Positions 5,790 to 12,225 are shown, counted from the stretch's first letter. The stretch is DNA of 12,704 bases from Candidatus Brockarchaeota archaeon (GCA_017601265.1 JAFNJA010000029.1:1-12704), one strand, 5' to 3'. The notes: generated by a model from the sequence alone, not told the origin. Translations and numbers: made by a program.

Positions 5790-7076
5790 ATGAATGGAGT
5801 ACTAGAGCGCATCGCGGAGGAGTTGGACCAGGTACCCGCGATCGACGCCCATTCGCACCTCGACGCCGAGAGGCCGCAAGCCAGGGACATAGGCGACATC
5901 CTGTTCTACCACTTCTTGAGGAGGGAGTTCTACTCCGCTGGCGGGAACGACGAGGTGCTCGTCTCGGGCAGGCCGCTGGAGGAGCGGGTTGAGTATTTTC
6001 TGAGCAAGCTTCCCATGGTAAAGAACACGGCGACGTACTGGTGCGTCAGGAAGATCCTTAGGGACCTCTACGGTCTCGAGGAAGACCTCGACGGGGAAAA
6101 TTGGAAGCGCGTGAACGAGCGGATAGCGGAAACCGGGGGCGACGATTCCTGGCCCGAGGAGCTTTTGGCCAAGAGGCTAAAGATCCGGAGGACGTTTTGC
6201 TGCGTGGACCGCCTCGACGGCGGGCTCATGGAGAGGTTCTGCCGCAAGCCCTCCTTCCTCCCGCACCTTGAGGCTTTCAGTTTCGGACCCGGTTACCTGG
6301 ACGGCCTCATGTCCTTCGTGAGGGGCGGCGGCCCTTTGCCCGAAAATTTGAAGGCCGCGGAGGAAAGGTTCGGCGAACTCGTCGAAGGCTGCATGGAAAC
6401 CGGCGCCAAGAGCTTCGGGTCGGCGGTTGCCGAGGATTTCGCGCTCATGCCCTGCTCGGAGGGGAGTGCGGAGGAAGCTTACCGAAACTACTCGCTGGGC
6501 AAGCGGATCTCCGCCGATGAAAAGAACGCGCTGGCCACTAGGTTCCTTTGCCGATTCCTCGAAACCGTTGGAGGGAGGGGGGCGGTCCAGTTTTACCTGG
6601 GGGCCGGCTGGAAATTCGGAAGCCGCCACCCCGATTACGGTTACGGCGAGTCCTACGTCCGCGTCAGCCACCAGCTGACCGGCGATTTGGCCAAGGTCTT
6701 CAAAGGCTTTCCGGGAGTCCGTTTCAACGTGATGTTCTGCGCCGAATCGATGGGCCAGGAATTGACTATCGTCGCGCGCATGCTGCGCAACGTCTCGCTC
6801 TTGGGTTTCTGGTGGCACAGCCTGTTCCCTTCGTACATAGAGCGAGCGATCTCCGAGAGGGTCGAGGCGCTTCCCGCGAACAAGTGGATGCTGCTTGGTA
6901 CCGACGCCTACAATTGCGAATGGTGCTACGGCAAGGCTAAACTGGTGAAGGACTGCCTCGCAAGGGTGCTGGCGCGCAAAGTAGAGCGGGGCCACCTCGC
7001 GATCGAGGACGCCAAGTTCCTGGCGACGCGGATCCTCTACGAAAACGCGCGCGAGGCGTGCGGCGTCGACCTTTAG
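5790..7076 (+). CDS. Uronate isomerase-like (UxaC-type) amidohydrolase-superfamily protein
   Basis: A 428-residue protein resembling glucuronate/galacturonate isomerase (UxaC), a TIM-barrel metal enzyme. Matches: AIDAHSHLD with His21 and His23 as metal ligands; FYHFLRREFYSAGGNDEVL (39-57), matching the UxaC block DHY..R...SAG.DE with His41; PMVKNTATYW....RDLYGL; LLAKRLKIRRTFCCVD; and GTDAYNCEW with Asp372 as the last metal ligand. Differences from true UxaC as I remember it: TDSR is TDAY, the TDDP segment is CCVD, and the LHIGA strand reads VQFYLGAGWK. Active-site Arg and a His are thus missing, so isomerisation of glucuronate itself is doubtful; a related sugar-acid or a different isomerase/hydrolase reaction is possible. 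It is the first gene of the carbohydrate cluster; the next starts 139 bp downstream. Confidence 0.75.
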   Translation: MNGVLERIAEELDQVPAIDAHSHLDAERPQARDIGDILFYHFLRREFYSAGGNDEVLVSGRPLEERVEYFLSKLPMVKNTATYWCVRKILRDLYGLEEDLDGENWKRVNERIAETGGDDSWPEELLAKRLKIRRTFCCVDRLDGGLMERFCRKPSFLPHLEAFSFGPGYLDGLMSFVRGGGPLPENLKAAEERFGELVEGCMETGAKSFGSAVAEDFALMPCSEGSAEEAYRNYSLGKRISADEKNALATRFLCRFLETVGGRGAVQFYLGAGWKFGSRHPDYGYGESYVRVSHQLTGDLAKVFKGFPGVRFNVMFCAESMGQELTIVARMLRNVSLLGFWWHSLFPSYIERAISERVEALPANKWMLLGTDAYNCEWCYGKAKLVKDCLARVLARKVERGHLAIEDAKFLATRILYENAREACGVDL

Positions 7077-7175
7077 GTGAAAAGCCGGCCCGAGGCCGCT
7101 AAATGCGCAACGTTTGGCGTTCACTCCTTGGCTGACGCGACCCCGAAGGCGCGGAAAGAGCGCTTTCCCAGCAAG

Positions 7176-7183
7176 TTTAAAAT
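7176..7183 (+). promoter_or_regulatory. TATA-like box before the SDR gene
   Basis: TTTAAAAT is centred about 37 nt before the ATG at 7216; predicted transcription start near 7205, giving a leader of about 10 nt. The spacing excludes the longer in-frame start at 7114, which would precede the box. Suggests that the SDR and the overlapping oxidoreductase gene can be transcribed separately from the UxaC-like gene. Confidence 0.45.
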
Positions 7184-7215
7184 GCCTGGTGCGAAAACCG
7201 GGCCGGCTTGGTTGC

Positions 7216-8115
7216 ATGAGGGTTCTCGTGACCGGGGCGAGCGGGAGGCTTGGGCCTTACGTCGTCAGGGAACTTGAACGGGCTGGGCACGATCTTGCGC
7301 TGTTTTCCCGCCGACAGCCCGCCCCTTCGCTGGCCCACCTACCCTGGACGCGGGGGGACATCACCGTTTACGAGGACTGCGAGCGCGCTATGGAAGGCGG
7401 CTTCGATGCGGTACAACACTTGGCCGCGGTGCCCGGACCGACCGACCACCCGTCGTTGGGCGGCGGGGCCTTGCCTTTCGACGCGACCATGCGCACGAAC
7501 ATAATGGGCACCTACTACCTCCTCCGCGCCGCGGTGAAAAAAGGCGTCAGGATCTTCGTGATGACGGGGAGCAACTGCGCCCTGGGGCACGGCCTCAGGA
7601 TCAGCAACACCCCTTTCCCGCTCCGCTACCTGCCGGTGGACGAAGGCCACCCATCGGACGTGGAGGATTCCTATTCGTTCAGCAAGCTGGCGGGGGAGCT
7701 GCTGCTCGAATCTTACGCCAGGGCCTACGGCATGAGGACCTACGTCCTGCGCTCCGCGGGCATCTGCGACGCGGCCAGGCGCGAGGAGATCGCCCGGAAC
7801 GCGAGGCCCGCGAGGGCCTGGGACCCGTGGATGTGGGCGTGGGTGGGCAGCGAGGATCTGGCTTCAGCCCACCGCCTGCTGATGGAGGAAGCTGGCAGCA
7901 TCGGGCCGCACGGTGTGTTTTACTGCAACGGGGACGACACGACCGCGTTGGAGCCGAGCCTGGAGCTGGTCGAGAAATTCAACCCGAGCCTCCTCCCGTT
8001 TGCGAAAAACCTCGAGGGCCACGCTTCCATGTTCTCGAACCGAAAGCTCAGAAGCGAAGTCGGCTGGGAGCCGCGCACCTCCTGGAGGGATCGTTTGAGG
8101 GGGGTTAGGGAGTGA
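7216..8115 (+). CDS. NAD-dependent epimerase/dehydratase (extended SDR)
   Basis: A 299-residue extended short-chain dehydrogenase. The Rossmann motif TGASGRLG (6-13) is at the extreme N-terminus, which with the TATA box at 7176-7183 sets the start at ATG 7216. HLAAVPG (68-74) is the usual strand-4 segment. VMTGSN (115-120) carries the Ser/Thr region, and YSFSK (Tyr153, Lys157) is the catalytic YxxxK. Extended SDRs of this kind act on nucleotide sugars or, as in uronate dehydrogenase, directly on sugars and sugar acids with NAD(P). The neighbouring UxaC-like, Gfo/Idh/MocA and GH4 genes favour a catabolic sugar or sugar-acid substrate over nucleotide-sugar synthesis, but this is inference. Its TGA overlaps the GTG start of the next gene (GTGA, 4 bp), so the two are translationally coupled. 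Confidence 0.85.
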   Translation: MRVLVTGASGRLGPYVVRELERAGHDLALFSRRQPAPSLAHLPWTRGDITVYEDCERAMEGGFDAVQHLAAVPGPTDHPSLGGGALPFDATMRTNIMGTYYLLRAAVKKGVRIFVMTGSNCALGHGLRISNTPFPLRYLPVDEGHPSDVEDSYSFSKLAGELLLESYARAYGMRTYVLRSAGICDAARREEIARNARPARAWDPWMWAWVGSEDLASAHRLLMEEAGSIGPHGVFYCNGDDTTALEPSLELVEKFNPSLLPFAKNLEGHASMFSNRKLRSEVGWEPRTSWRDRLRGVRE

Positions 8116-9215
8116 GGGGGCCGCTCGGGATGGGGGTAGTAGGCGCCGGCGCGATCGGCATGAGGGGCGCTTTGAGCCACTTGAGCTTGCCGGACGTGCG
8201 GGACAGGGTCCGCCTCGCCGCAGTGTGCGACCCCGTGCCGGGCCGCGCGGAGGCCGCAGCCAAGAAGTACGGCGTTTCCGCTTTTTACCGGTCTTACGAG
8301 GAGCTTTTGGCCGACCCCAACGTCGACGCGGTGACCCTTTGCACGCCGATCGGGCTCCATTACGAGCAGGGCATGGCGGCTATAGAGGCTGGAAAGCACG
8401 TCCACTTCAACAAGACCATGGCGACGAAGGTGGAGGAGGCTGACAGGCTCATCGCCAGGGCTGCGGAGAAAGGCGTCCGCCTGGTCGCCTCGCCGGGCAT
8501 GATGCTCTTCCCGCACAACCGGCGAATACGAAGGCTCGTGCTCCAAGGGGAGCTGGGAAAGCTCGTCTGGGCCGTAGCAGGAGTCGCGACGGGAGACTAC
8601 CACCTGAAGGAGGAGTTCCGCGTCGGCCAGGGCGTGCTGGCGAACGTCGACCCGAGCTGGTACTTCAAAAAGCCGGGAGGGGGGCCGCAGTACGACGTGA
8701 CCGTCTACTGCCTGCACATCCTGACGGGCATCGTGGGGCCGGCGAAGAGGGTGTCGGCCTTCTCAGGCCTCGTCCTGCCTGAGCGCGAGTTCCGGGGGAG
8801 GAAGATAGCCTGCGAGATGGACGACAGCACCTTGATGCTGCTCGACTTCGGCGGCTCGTTCTTCGCCTTCGTGTACGGCACGGTGGTGGGGACGGTGTCG
8901 CAGGGCTTCCAGCCGAACATCTACGGCGAAAAGGGCTCCGTGGTGGGCACGAGGTTCAACGGCAAAGAACTCTCGCTCCCGGGCGACCGCCAGCCGCACG
9001 TCGTCGGCGCGCACTCTCAGATGGCCGAGTCCCACGTGTTCGAAGACATGATGCAGCTCGTCGACTGGGTGCTTGACGGCGTCCCCTCGATCGCGAGCGC
9101 CGAGCACGCGCGGCACGTGATAGACATAATCGAGTCCGGCTACCGCGCCGCCGAGACTGGCAGGACTCAGGAGCTTAGAACCACGTTCGAGCCGCTGCCG
9201 ATCGAAGTTTTGTAG
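8112..9215 (+). CDS. Gfo/Idh/MocA family oxidoreductase
   Basis: A 367-residue NAD(P)-dependent sugar (or inositol-type) dehydrogenase. GVVGAGAIG (8-16) is the dinucleotide-binding motif; YRSYEELLADPNVDAVTLCTP (59-79) and AIEAGKHV are family landmarks. The normally invariant EKP is NKT (Asn100-Lys101-Thr102): the catalytic Lys is kept but Glu and Pro are not. GGGPQYDVTVYCLHIL (189-204) supplies Asp195 and His202, the usual substrate-side residues. The GTG start at 8112 overlaps the stop of the SDR by 4 bp; ATG 8130 (residue 7), preceded by GAGGGGG, is an alternative closer to the Rossmann motif. Tight coupling with the SDR means the two enzymes probably act on successive intermediates of one pathway. 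The substrate is not readable from sequence. Confidence 0.88.
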   Translation: MRGPLGMGVVGAGAIGMRGALSHLSLPDVRDRVRLAAVCDPVPGRAEAAAKKYGVSAFYRSYEELLADPNVDAVTLCTPIGLHYEQGMAAIEAGKHVHFNKTMATKVEEADRLIARAAEKGVRLVASPGMMLFPHNRRIRRLVLQGELGKLVWAVAGVATGDYHLKEEFRVGQGVLANVDPSWYFKKPGGGPQYDVTVYCLHILTGIVGPAKRVSAFSGLVLPEREFRGRKIACEMDDSTLMLLDFGGSFFAFVYGTVVGTVSQGFQPNIYGEKGSVVGTRFNGKELSLPGDRQPHVVGAHSQMAESHVFEDMMQLVDWVLDGVPSIASAEHARHVIDIIESGYRAAETGRTQELRTTFEPLPIEVL

Positions 9216-9287
9216 CCGGAGCGCGTCCTGCGGCGAAGGCGGGATGCGCGGTCCGCGCCGGGCGGGTCCGAGGCGCCTCCAGAGACG

Positions 9288-9293
9288 TTATAT
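9288..9293 (+). promoter_or_regulatory. TATA box upstream of the GH4 gene
   Basis: TTATAT (in ACGTTATATCG) stands out in GC-rich intergenic DNA. Its centre is 26.5 nt before the ATG at 9317 and 159 nt before the GTG of the GH4 gene, so the GH4 mRNA would have a leader of about 133 nt or a leaderless upstream ORF (9317-9448). Confidence 0.5.
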
Positions 9294-9316
9294 CGTGGAG
9301 CGGCGCGGCTAAACCC

Positions 9317-9448
9317 ATGGAAAGGGCGGGACGCCGCGTTCAGCGGAGCGGGCGCGGGTTGAGGTGCCGTCGCCCGACCGTGCTTGAAACCGTGGCGCGG
9401 AATCCAGGGTTCGGCGGAAGCGCGGCCCGACGAGGAGGAGGCGCTTGA
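9317..9448 (+). CDS. Possible leaderless upstream ORF (43 codons) before GH4
   Basis: ATG 9317 lies exactly where transcription from the TATA box at 9288-9293 should begin. The frame runs 43 codons to TGA 9446-9448, one base before the GTG (9450) of the GH4 gene. The predicted peptide is Arg- and Gly-rich (begins MERAGRRVQRSGRG), which is also what noncoding GC-rich DNA gives, so the product itself may not matter. If translated, terminating ribosomes would be placed on the GAGGAGGAG site (9432-9440) and the GH4 start. Geometry supports it; composition does not. Confidence 0.3.
   Translation: MERAGRRVQRSGRGLRCRRPTVLETVARNPGFGGSAARRGGGA
9432..9440 (+). promoter_or_regulatory. Ribosome-binding site fixing the GH4 start
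   Basis: GAGGAGGAG ends 9 nt before GTG 9450, the codon directly ahead of the Rossmann motif (ARVAIVGAGS). It decides this GTG over the upstream in-frame TTG at 9384 and is one of the clearest Shine-Dalgarno sites of the window. Confidence 0.6.
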
Positions 9449-9449
9449 G

Positions 9450-10826
9450 GTGGCCCGGGTAGCGATCGTGGGCGCCGGCAGCGTCGCGTTCTCGGTCAGC
9501 CTCATACGCGACCTCTGCGTGGAAAAGGACCTCTGGGGCAGCACCGTGGTGCTGATGGACATAGACAAGGAACGCCTGGGCCTCGTGCACGGGTTGGCAA
9601 CGCGTTACGCGAGGGAGACGAAAGCGGACCTCAGGTTCGAGGCCACCGCGGACAGGAAGGAGGCGCTAGAAGGGTCCGACTTCGTCGTCTGCTCCGTCAA
9701 GGTCGGCGGCTACGAGGGGATGGAGAAGGAGAGGAAGATAGCGGAGCGTTACGGTTACCAAGGCGGGATAGGGGACAGGGTCAGCGACTACTACGGCGGG
9801 ATCGGCGCGTACTACCAGCTGAAGTTCTTCCTGGACCTTGCTAGGGACATGGAGGACGCCTGCCCCGACGCCTGGCTGATCGAGACGGCCAACCCCGTCT
9901 TCGAGGGCACCAACCTGGTGGCAAGGGAAACCAAGACGAAGGTCGTGGGGGTCTGCCACGGGCACCTCGGTTACAAGGAGATAGTAAAAACCCTTGGGTT
10001 GGAGGAGAAGGACGTCGATGCTCTAGTTGCGGGCTTCAACCACTGCGTCTGGTTGCTGCGCTTCTTGCACAGGGGCGAGGACGCTTACCCCTTGATAGAC
10101 CGGTGGATTAGGGAAAAAGCCGAAAAGTACTGGAGGAGCGGGAAGTTCCAAAAGCCCCGCTTCCCCTGGGAAGGAGAGCAGCTATCGCCCTCCGCCGTGG
10201 ACATGTACAGGATGTACGGCGTCTTCCCGATAGGCGACACGGTGAGGAGCGCCTCCCCTTGGTGGCACCACACAGACCTCAGGGCCAAGAAAAAGTGGTT
10301 CGGCCCGATGGGGGGGTTCGACTCCAAGATCGGCTGGTCGAGGTACTTGGAACTTAGGGAAAAGGGGTTGAAAAAGAGGATGAGGCTCTTCAGCGACCCG
10401 ACCGCTTCGCTCACGAAGGAGTACCCTCCCGTCATGAGCGGGGAGCAGCACGTGCCGATCATCGACGCGATCGCGAACGACAAGGAGAGGACGCTCGAGC
10501 TCAACGTGCCCAACATGGGCTCGATCTCCGGGATACCAGACGGCGTCGTGGTGGAGGTCCCGGCCGTCGCGAACGGGAAGGGCATACGGGGCATGCCCGT
10601 CGGCGAGCTGCCGAAGAGGCTGATGCTCGGCGTCATGGTGCCGAGGATGCTGAGGATGGAACGCATACTGCAGGCTTTCCTCGACGGGGACAGGAAGGGC
10701 TTGTTGCTGGAAATCTTGGAAGACCACAGGTCTACGTCGTTCGAGAGGGCCAAGGCGATGCTGGAGGAGATCCTTGCGCAGCCCTGGAACGAGGAGGCAT
10801 CGAAGCACTACAAGTGGGCAAGGTAG
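9450..10826 (+). CDS. Glycoside hydrolase family 4 enzyme (alpha-glycosidase/alpha-glucuronidase type)
   Basis: A 458-residue protein of GH4, the unusual family that cleaves glycosides by NAD+- and Mn2+-dependent oxidation-elimination rather than by acid/base hydrolysis. Seen: the N-terminal NAD motif VAIVGAGSVAFS (4-15), VLMDIDKERL (34-43), ETANPV (145-150), Cys169 in VCHGHLG and His198 in AGFNHCVWL (the two metal-ligand positions). GDRVSDYYGG lies at 109-118. The Cys motif is CHGH; from what I recall of the family, CHGx marks alpha-glucuronidases and some alpha-glucosidases, CHSV alpha-galactosidases, and CDMP or CN(V/I)P the phospho-glycosidases. A non-phosphorylated alpha-glycoside, possibly a glucuronide, is therefore the favoured substrate. 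Length is normal for the family. No signal peptide, so it acts inside the cell and needs an importer not present here. Start GTG 9450 is set by GAGGAGGAG upstream. Confidence 0.9.
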   Translation: MARVAIVGAGSVAFSVSLIRDLCVEKDLWGSTVVLMDIDKERLGLVHGLATRYARETKADLRFEATADRKEALEGSDFVVCSVKVGGYEGMEKERKIAERYGYQGGIGDRVSDYYGGIGAYYQLKFFLDLARDMEDACPDAWLIETANPVFEGTNLVARETKTKVVGVCHGHLGYKEIVKTLGLEEKDVDALVAGFNHCVWLLRFLHRGEDAYPLIDRWIREKAEKYWRSGKFQKPRFPWEGEQLSPSAVDMYRMYGVFPIGDTVRSASPWWHHTDLRAKKKWFGPMGGFDSKIGWSRYLELREKGLKKRMRLFSDPTASLTKEYPPVMSGEQHVPIIDAIANDKERTLELNVPNMGSISGIPDGVVVEVPAVANGKGIRGMPVGELPKRLMLGVMVPRMLRMERILQAFLDGDRKGLLLEILEDHRSTSFERAKAMLEEILAQPWNEEASKHYKWAR

Positions 10827-11286
10827 CGTTTACGGTTCAACGCCCCGCAGTGCATGCGTTGTCGCTTTTACCAATTACGGTCGGCTTGCCTCATCGATCC
10901 TCGAAGTTTTTCCCTCTCTTCCGCACCTCATTTTACAGGTATTCAAAGCCATTCATATATGTTCGGAGCGTCGAGCCGCTTCCTGATCGATCCAATCAAA
11001 GGCTTAACCTTCCCCCATCGCCATTCGATATTGGACCGAAGAGTTGGGCGAAAGTCTTTCCACGAGCTTTCTCGGCGAGAGTTCCAACTCATTCGAAGAA
11101 AAACGTGACCTCGTGAACGCGATTCGGACCTGTTCATCGAGGGAAGTAATCGGACCATATTTCTTAAGTCACCACAATCTAGGAATACGGCTTTCAATGC
11201 GGCCCTTTGGAACTCCTCGCGCTACCTAAGGCGCAATACTCTCCCAGCATGAGGTTCGTATTCAGCGCCGGTCTCTGGTATCTTTA

Positions 11287-11311
11287 GGGTGTGACGCAAC
11301 AGGTTACACCC
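11287..11311. repeat. 9-bp stem-loop in the intergenic region
   Basis: GGGTGTGAC (11287-11295) and GTTACACCC (11303-11311) pair over 9 bp with a single G-T (G-U in RNA) and a 7-nt loop GCAACAG. It stands alone, about 115 bp before the antitoxin gene and 460 bp after GH4. No T-run follows. It could be part of a small RNA, a terminator of an unseen transcript, or a protein-binding palindrome. Confidence 0.5.
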
Positions 11312-11349
11312 ATGACCGACGCTAGTCGCCGCTTAAATCACTGCAATTT

Positions 11350-11370
11350 CGGCAATCTAAATTCTTGCCG
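11350..11370. promoter_or_regulatory. CGGCAA inverted repeat upstream of the TA promoter
   Basis: CGGCAA (11350-11355) and TTGCCG (11365-11370) are perfect 6-bp inverted repeats, 9 nt apart, ending 12 bp before the TATA-like box. The same CGGCAA occurs again inside the palindrome over the start region (11399-11404). Three copies around one promoter suggest a second operator for the same repressor. Confidence 0.4.
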
Positions 11371-11382
11371 TGCGAAAAAGAC

Positions 11383-11389
11383 ATAAATA
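11383..11389 (+). promoter_or_regulatory. TATA box for the vapBC-type operon
   Basis: ATAAATA is centred on 11386, 41 nt before the ATG at 11427. The predicted transcription start (about 11412) falls in the middle of the palindrome 11397-11426, so a bound repressor would cover the start site. Confidence 0.5.
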
Positions 11390-11396
11390 GAGTCTT

Positions 11397-11426
11397 AACG
11401 GCAAAGTTCTTAGGAAGTTTACCGTT
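11397..11426. promoter_or_regulatory. 30-bp imperfect palindrome, probable antitoxin operator
   Basis: The arms AACGGCAAA (11397-11405) and TTTACCGTT (11418-11426) mirror each other with one mismatch, and the inner TTC/GAA continues the symmetry. Overall 12 of 15 base pairs of the 30-bp unit match. It ends exactly at the antitoxin ATG and covers the predicted transcription start. RHH antitoxins autorepress through such inverted repeats, so this is the expected operator. Confidence 0.6.
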
Positions 11427-11711
11427 ATGAAAGTCAGCCTCTACGTAGACGATGACCTGTGGAGGCGGTTTCGAGAGGCCGTGCTGAGGGCGCGAGGCAC
11501 CTCCAGGGGGCTTAGCGATCAAGTCGCTGAGCTCATTGAGGACGCGCTGACTCAGGAAGCCGTAGCCAGGGGTTTCGGCCTGTTAGGCAAATCGCCAACC
11601 AAGATCCTATCGGCTGCCGACATTAAGCCGGTATCGCCAAGAGCCAAGACGTCAGCCGGGAAAGTGGTCAGGGAGATGAGGGGTGGCCGTGCGGCGCGTA
11701 TACCTGGATAG
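11427..11711 (+). CDS. VapB-type ribbon-helix-helix antitoxin
   Basis: A 94-residue protein. The N-terminal MKVSLYVDDDLWRRFREAV is a ribbon-helix-helix beginning (beta strand, then helix), followed by a second helix around SDQVAELIEDAL (residues 32-43), the layout of RHH/MetJ-Arc repressors. The C-terminal half (45-94) is Ser/Lys/Arg-rich and probably unstructured until it wraps the toxin. Its frame overlaps the downstream PIN-domain gene by 29 bp, the typical arrangement of a vapBC pair. It would neutralise the toxin and, with it, repress the operon through the palindrome directly upstream. Sequence divergence prevents a finer family name, and the antitoxin role rests on fold plus context. 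Confidence 0.75.
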   Translation: MKVSLYVDDDLWRRFREAVLRARGTSRGLSDQVAELIEDALTQEAVARGFGLLGKSPTKILSAADIKPVSPRAKTSAGKVVREMRGGRAARIPG

Positions 11712-12174
11712 CAGCGCGATCACGAAAAGGTATGTCAAGGAAGAGGGAACTGAGACGGCGCAGGAAATTTACTCGATGGCCGAAACGGGAAGTTTGATGT
11801 TGATCCACTCGATCTGGAACGTGGGTGAAGTTCTTGGCGTTCTAGACCAGTATAGAAGAAGAGGCTGGATCAGCGATGAGCAACATGACCTTGCCGTATC
11901 CAACTTTGCCAGCGAGGTCCTAAAGCTCATGCGGTTATCCTCCCTTACGATCATGCCCGTAGCCTCAAGGATGGCGGTAGAGTCTTGGCCCCTCATTCAA
12001 AAATACCATATTTATGTGGCGGACGCGCTCCAGATCATTACAAGCAAGTATTCGAGATGCGACGTTATGATAACCGCCGATGAATCCCTAGTCGACGCAG
12101 CAAGGTCAGAAGGCCTGAAGGCTTTCAATCTGGAATCCCAACGCAAAGAGATCGTCGGCGAACTCAGGGAATGA
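11683..12174 (+). CDS. PIN-domain ribonuclease toxin (VapC family)
   Basis: A 163-residue PIN domain with all four acidic metal-binding positions: Asp9 in VYLDSSAI, Glu49 in WNVGEVLGV, Asp114 in YVADALQII, and Asp133 in MITADESLVDAAR. VapC toxins are Mg2+/Mn2+-dependent endoribonucleases that cut tRNA or rRNA. The first domain strand begins at VRRVYLD, so the start is GTG 11683 or GTG 11689; both lie inside the antitoxin gene (29- or 23-bp overlap), implying translational coupling. Length is at the upper end of the usual 130-150 residues because of a C-terminal tail (ESQRKEIVGELRE). It converges with the acyltransferase gene, 51 bp away. The toxin call is secure for the fold and strongly supported by the neighbouring antitoxin. 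Confidence 0.88.
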   Translation: MAVRRVYLDSSAITKRYVKEEGTETAQEIYSMAETGSLMLIHSIWNVGEVLGVLDQYRRRGWISDEQHDLAVSNFASEVLKLMRLSSLTIMPVASRMAVESWPLIQKYHIYVADALQIITSKYSRCDVMITADESLVDAARSEGLKAFNLESQRKEIVGELRE

Positions 12175-12225
12175 CCATAACAAAGGCGTCGGAACCATAT
12201 TGCGGTGGTGGGAACTGGTCGCCAG

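Larger units (their letters stand above)
10827..11426. other. 600-bp lower-GC region without a convincing gene
   Basis: Between the GH4 stop and the antitoxin ATG I find no ORF with recognisable motifs. GC drops to about 48% in the line I counted (10861-10920) against about 62% in 9001-9060. Items seen: a TTTTTCCCTCTCTT tract (10907-10920) that may end the GH4 transcript; a TATA-like CATATATG (10954-10961); an 84-codon minus-strand frame (11197-10943) with a basic C-terminal part (NIEWRWGKVKPLIGSIRKRL) that could be a decayed gene but has no partner or start signal; the hairpin at 11287-11311; and the promoter/operator of the toxin-antitoxin pair. No tRNA or rRNA seen. Confidence 0.5.

Noticed and set aside
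6177..7217. 346-codon minus-strand frame opposite the UxaC-like gene
   Set aside because: No domain, low-complexity Arg/Ala/Val-rich content, and the plus strand has clear UxaC-type motifs.
7920..8717. 265-codon minus-strand frame opposite the SDR/oxidoreductase junction
   Set aside because: Spans the junction of two well-identified plus-strand genes and has shadow-like composition.
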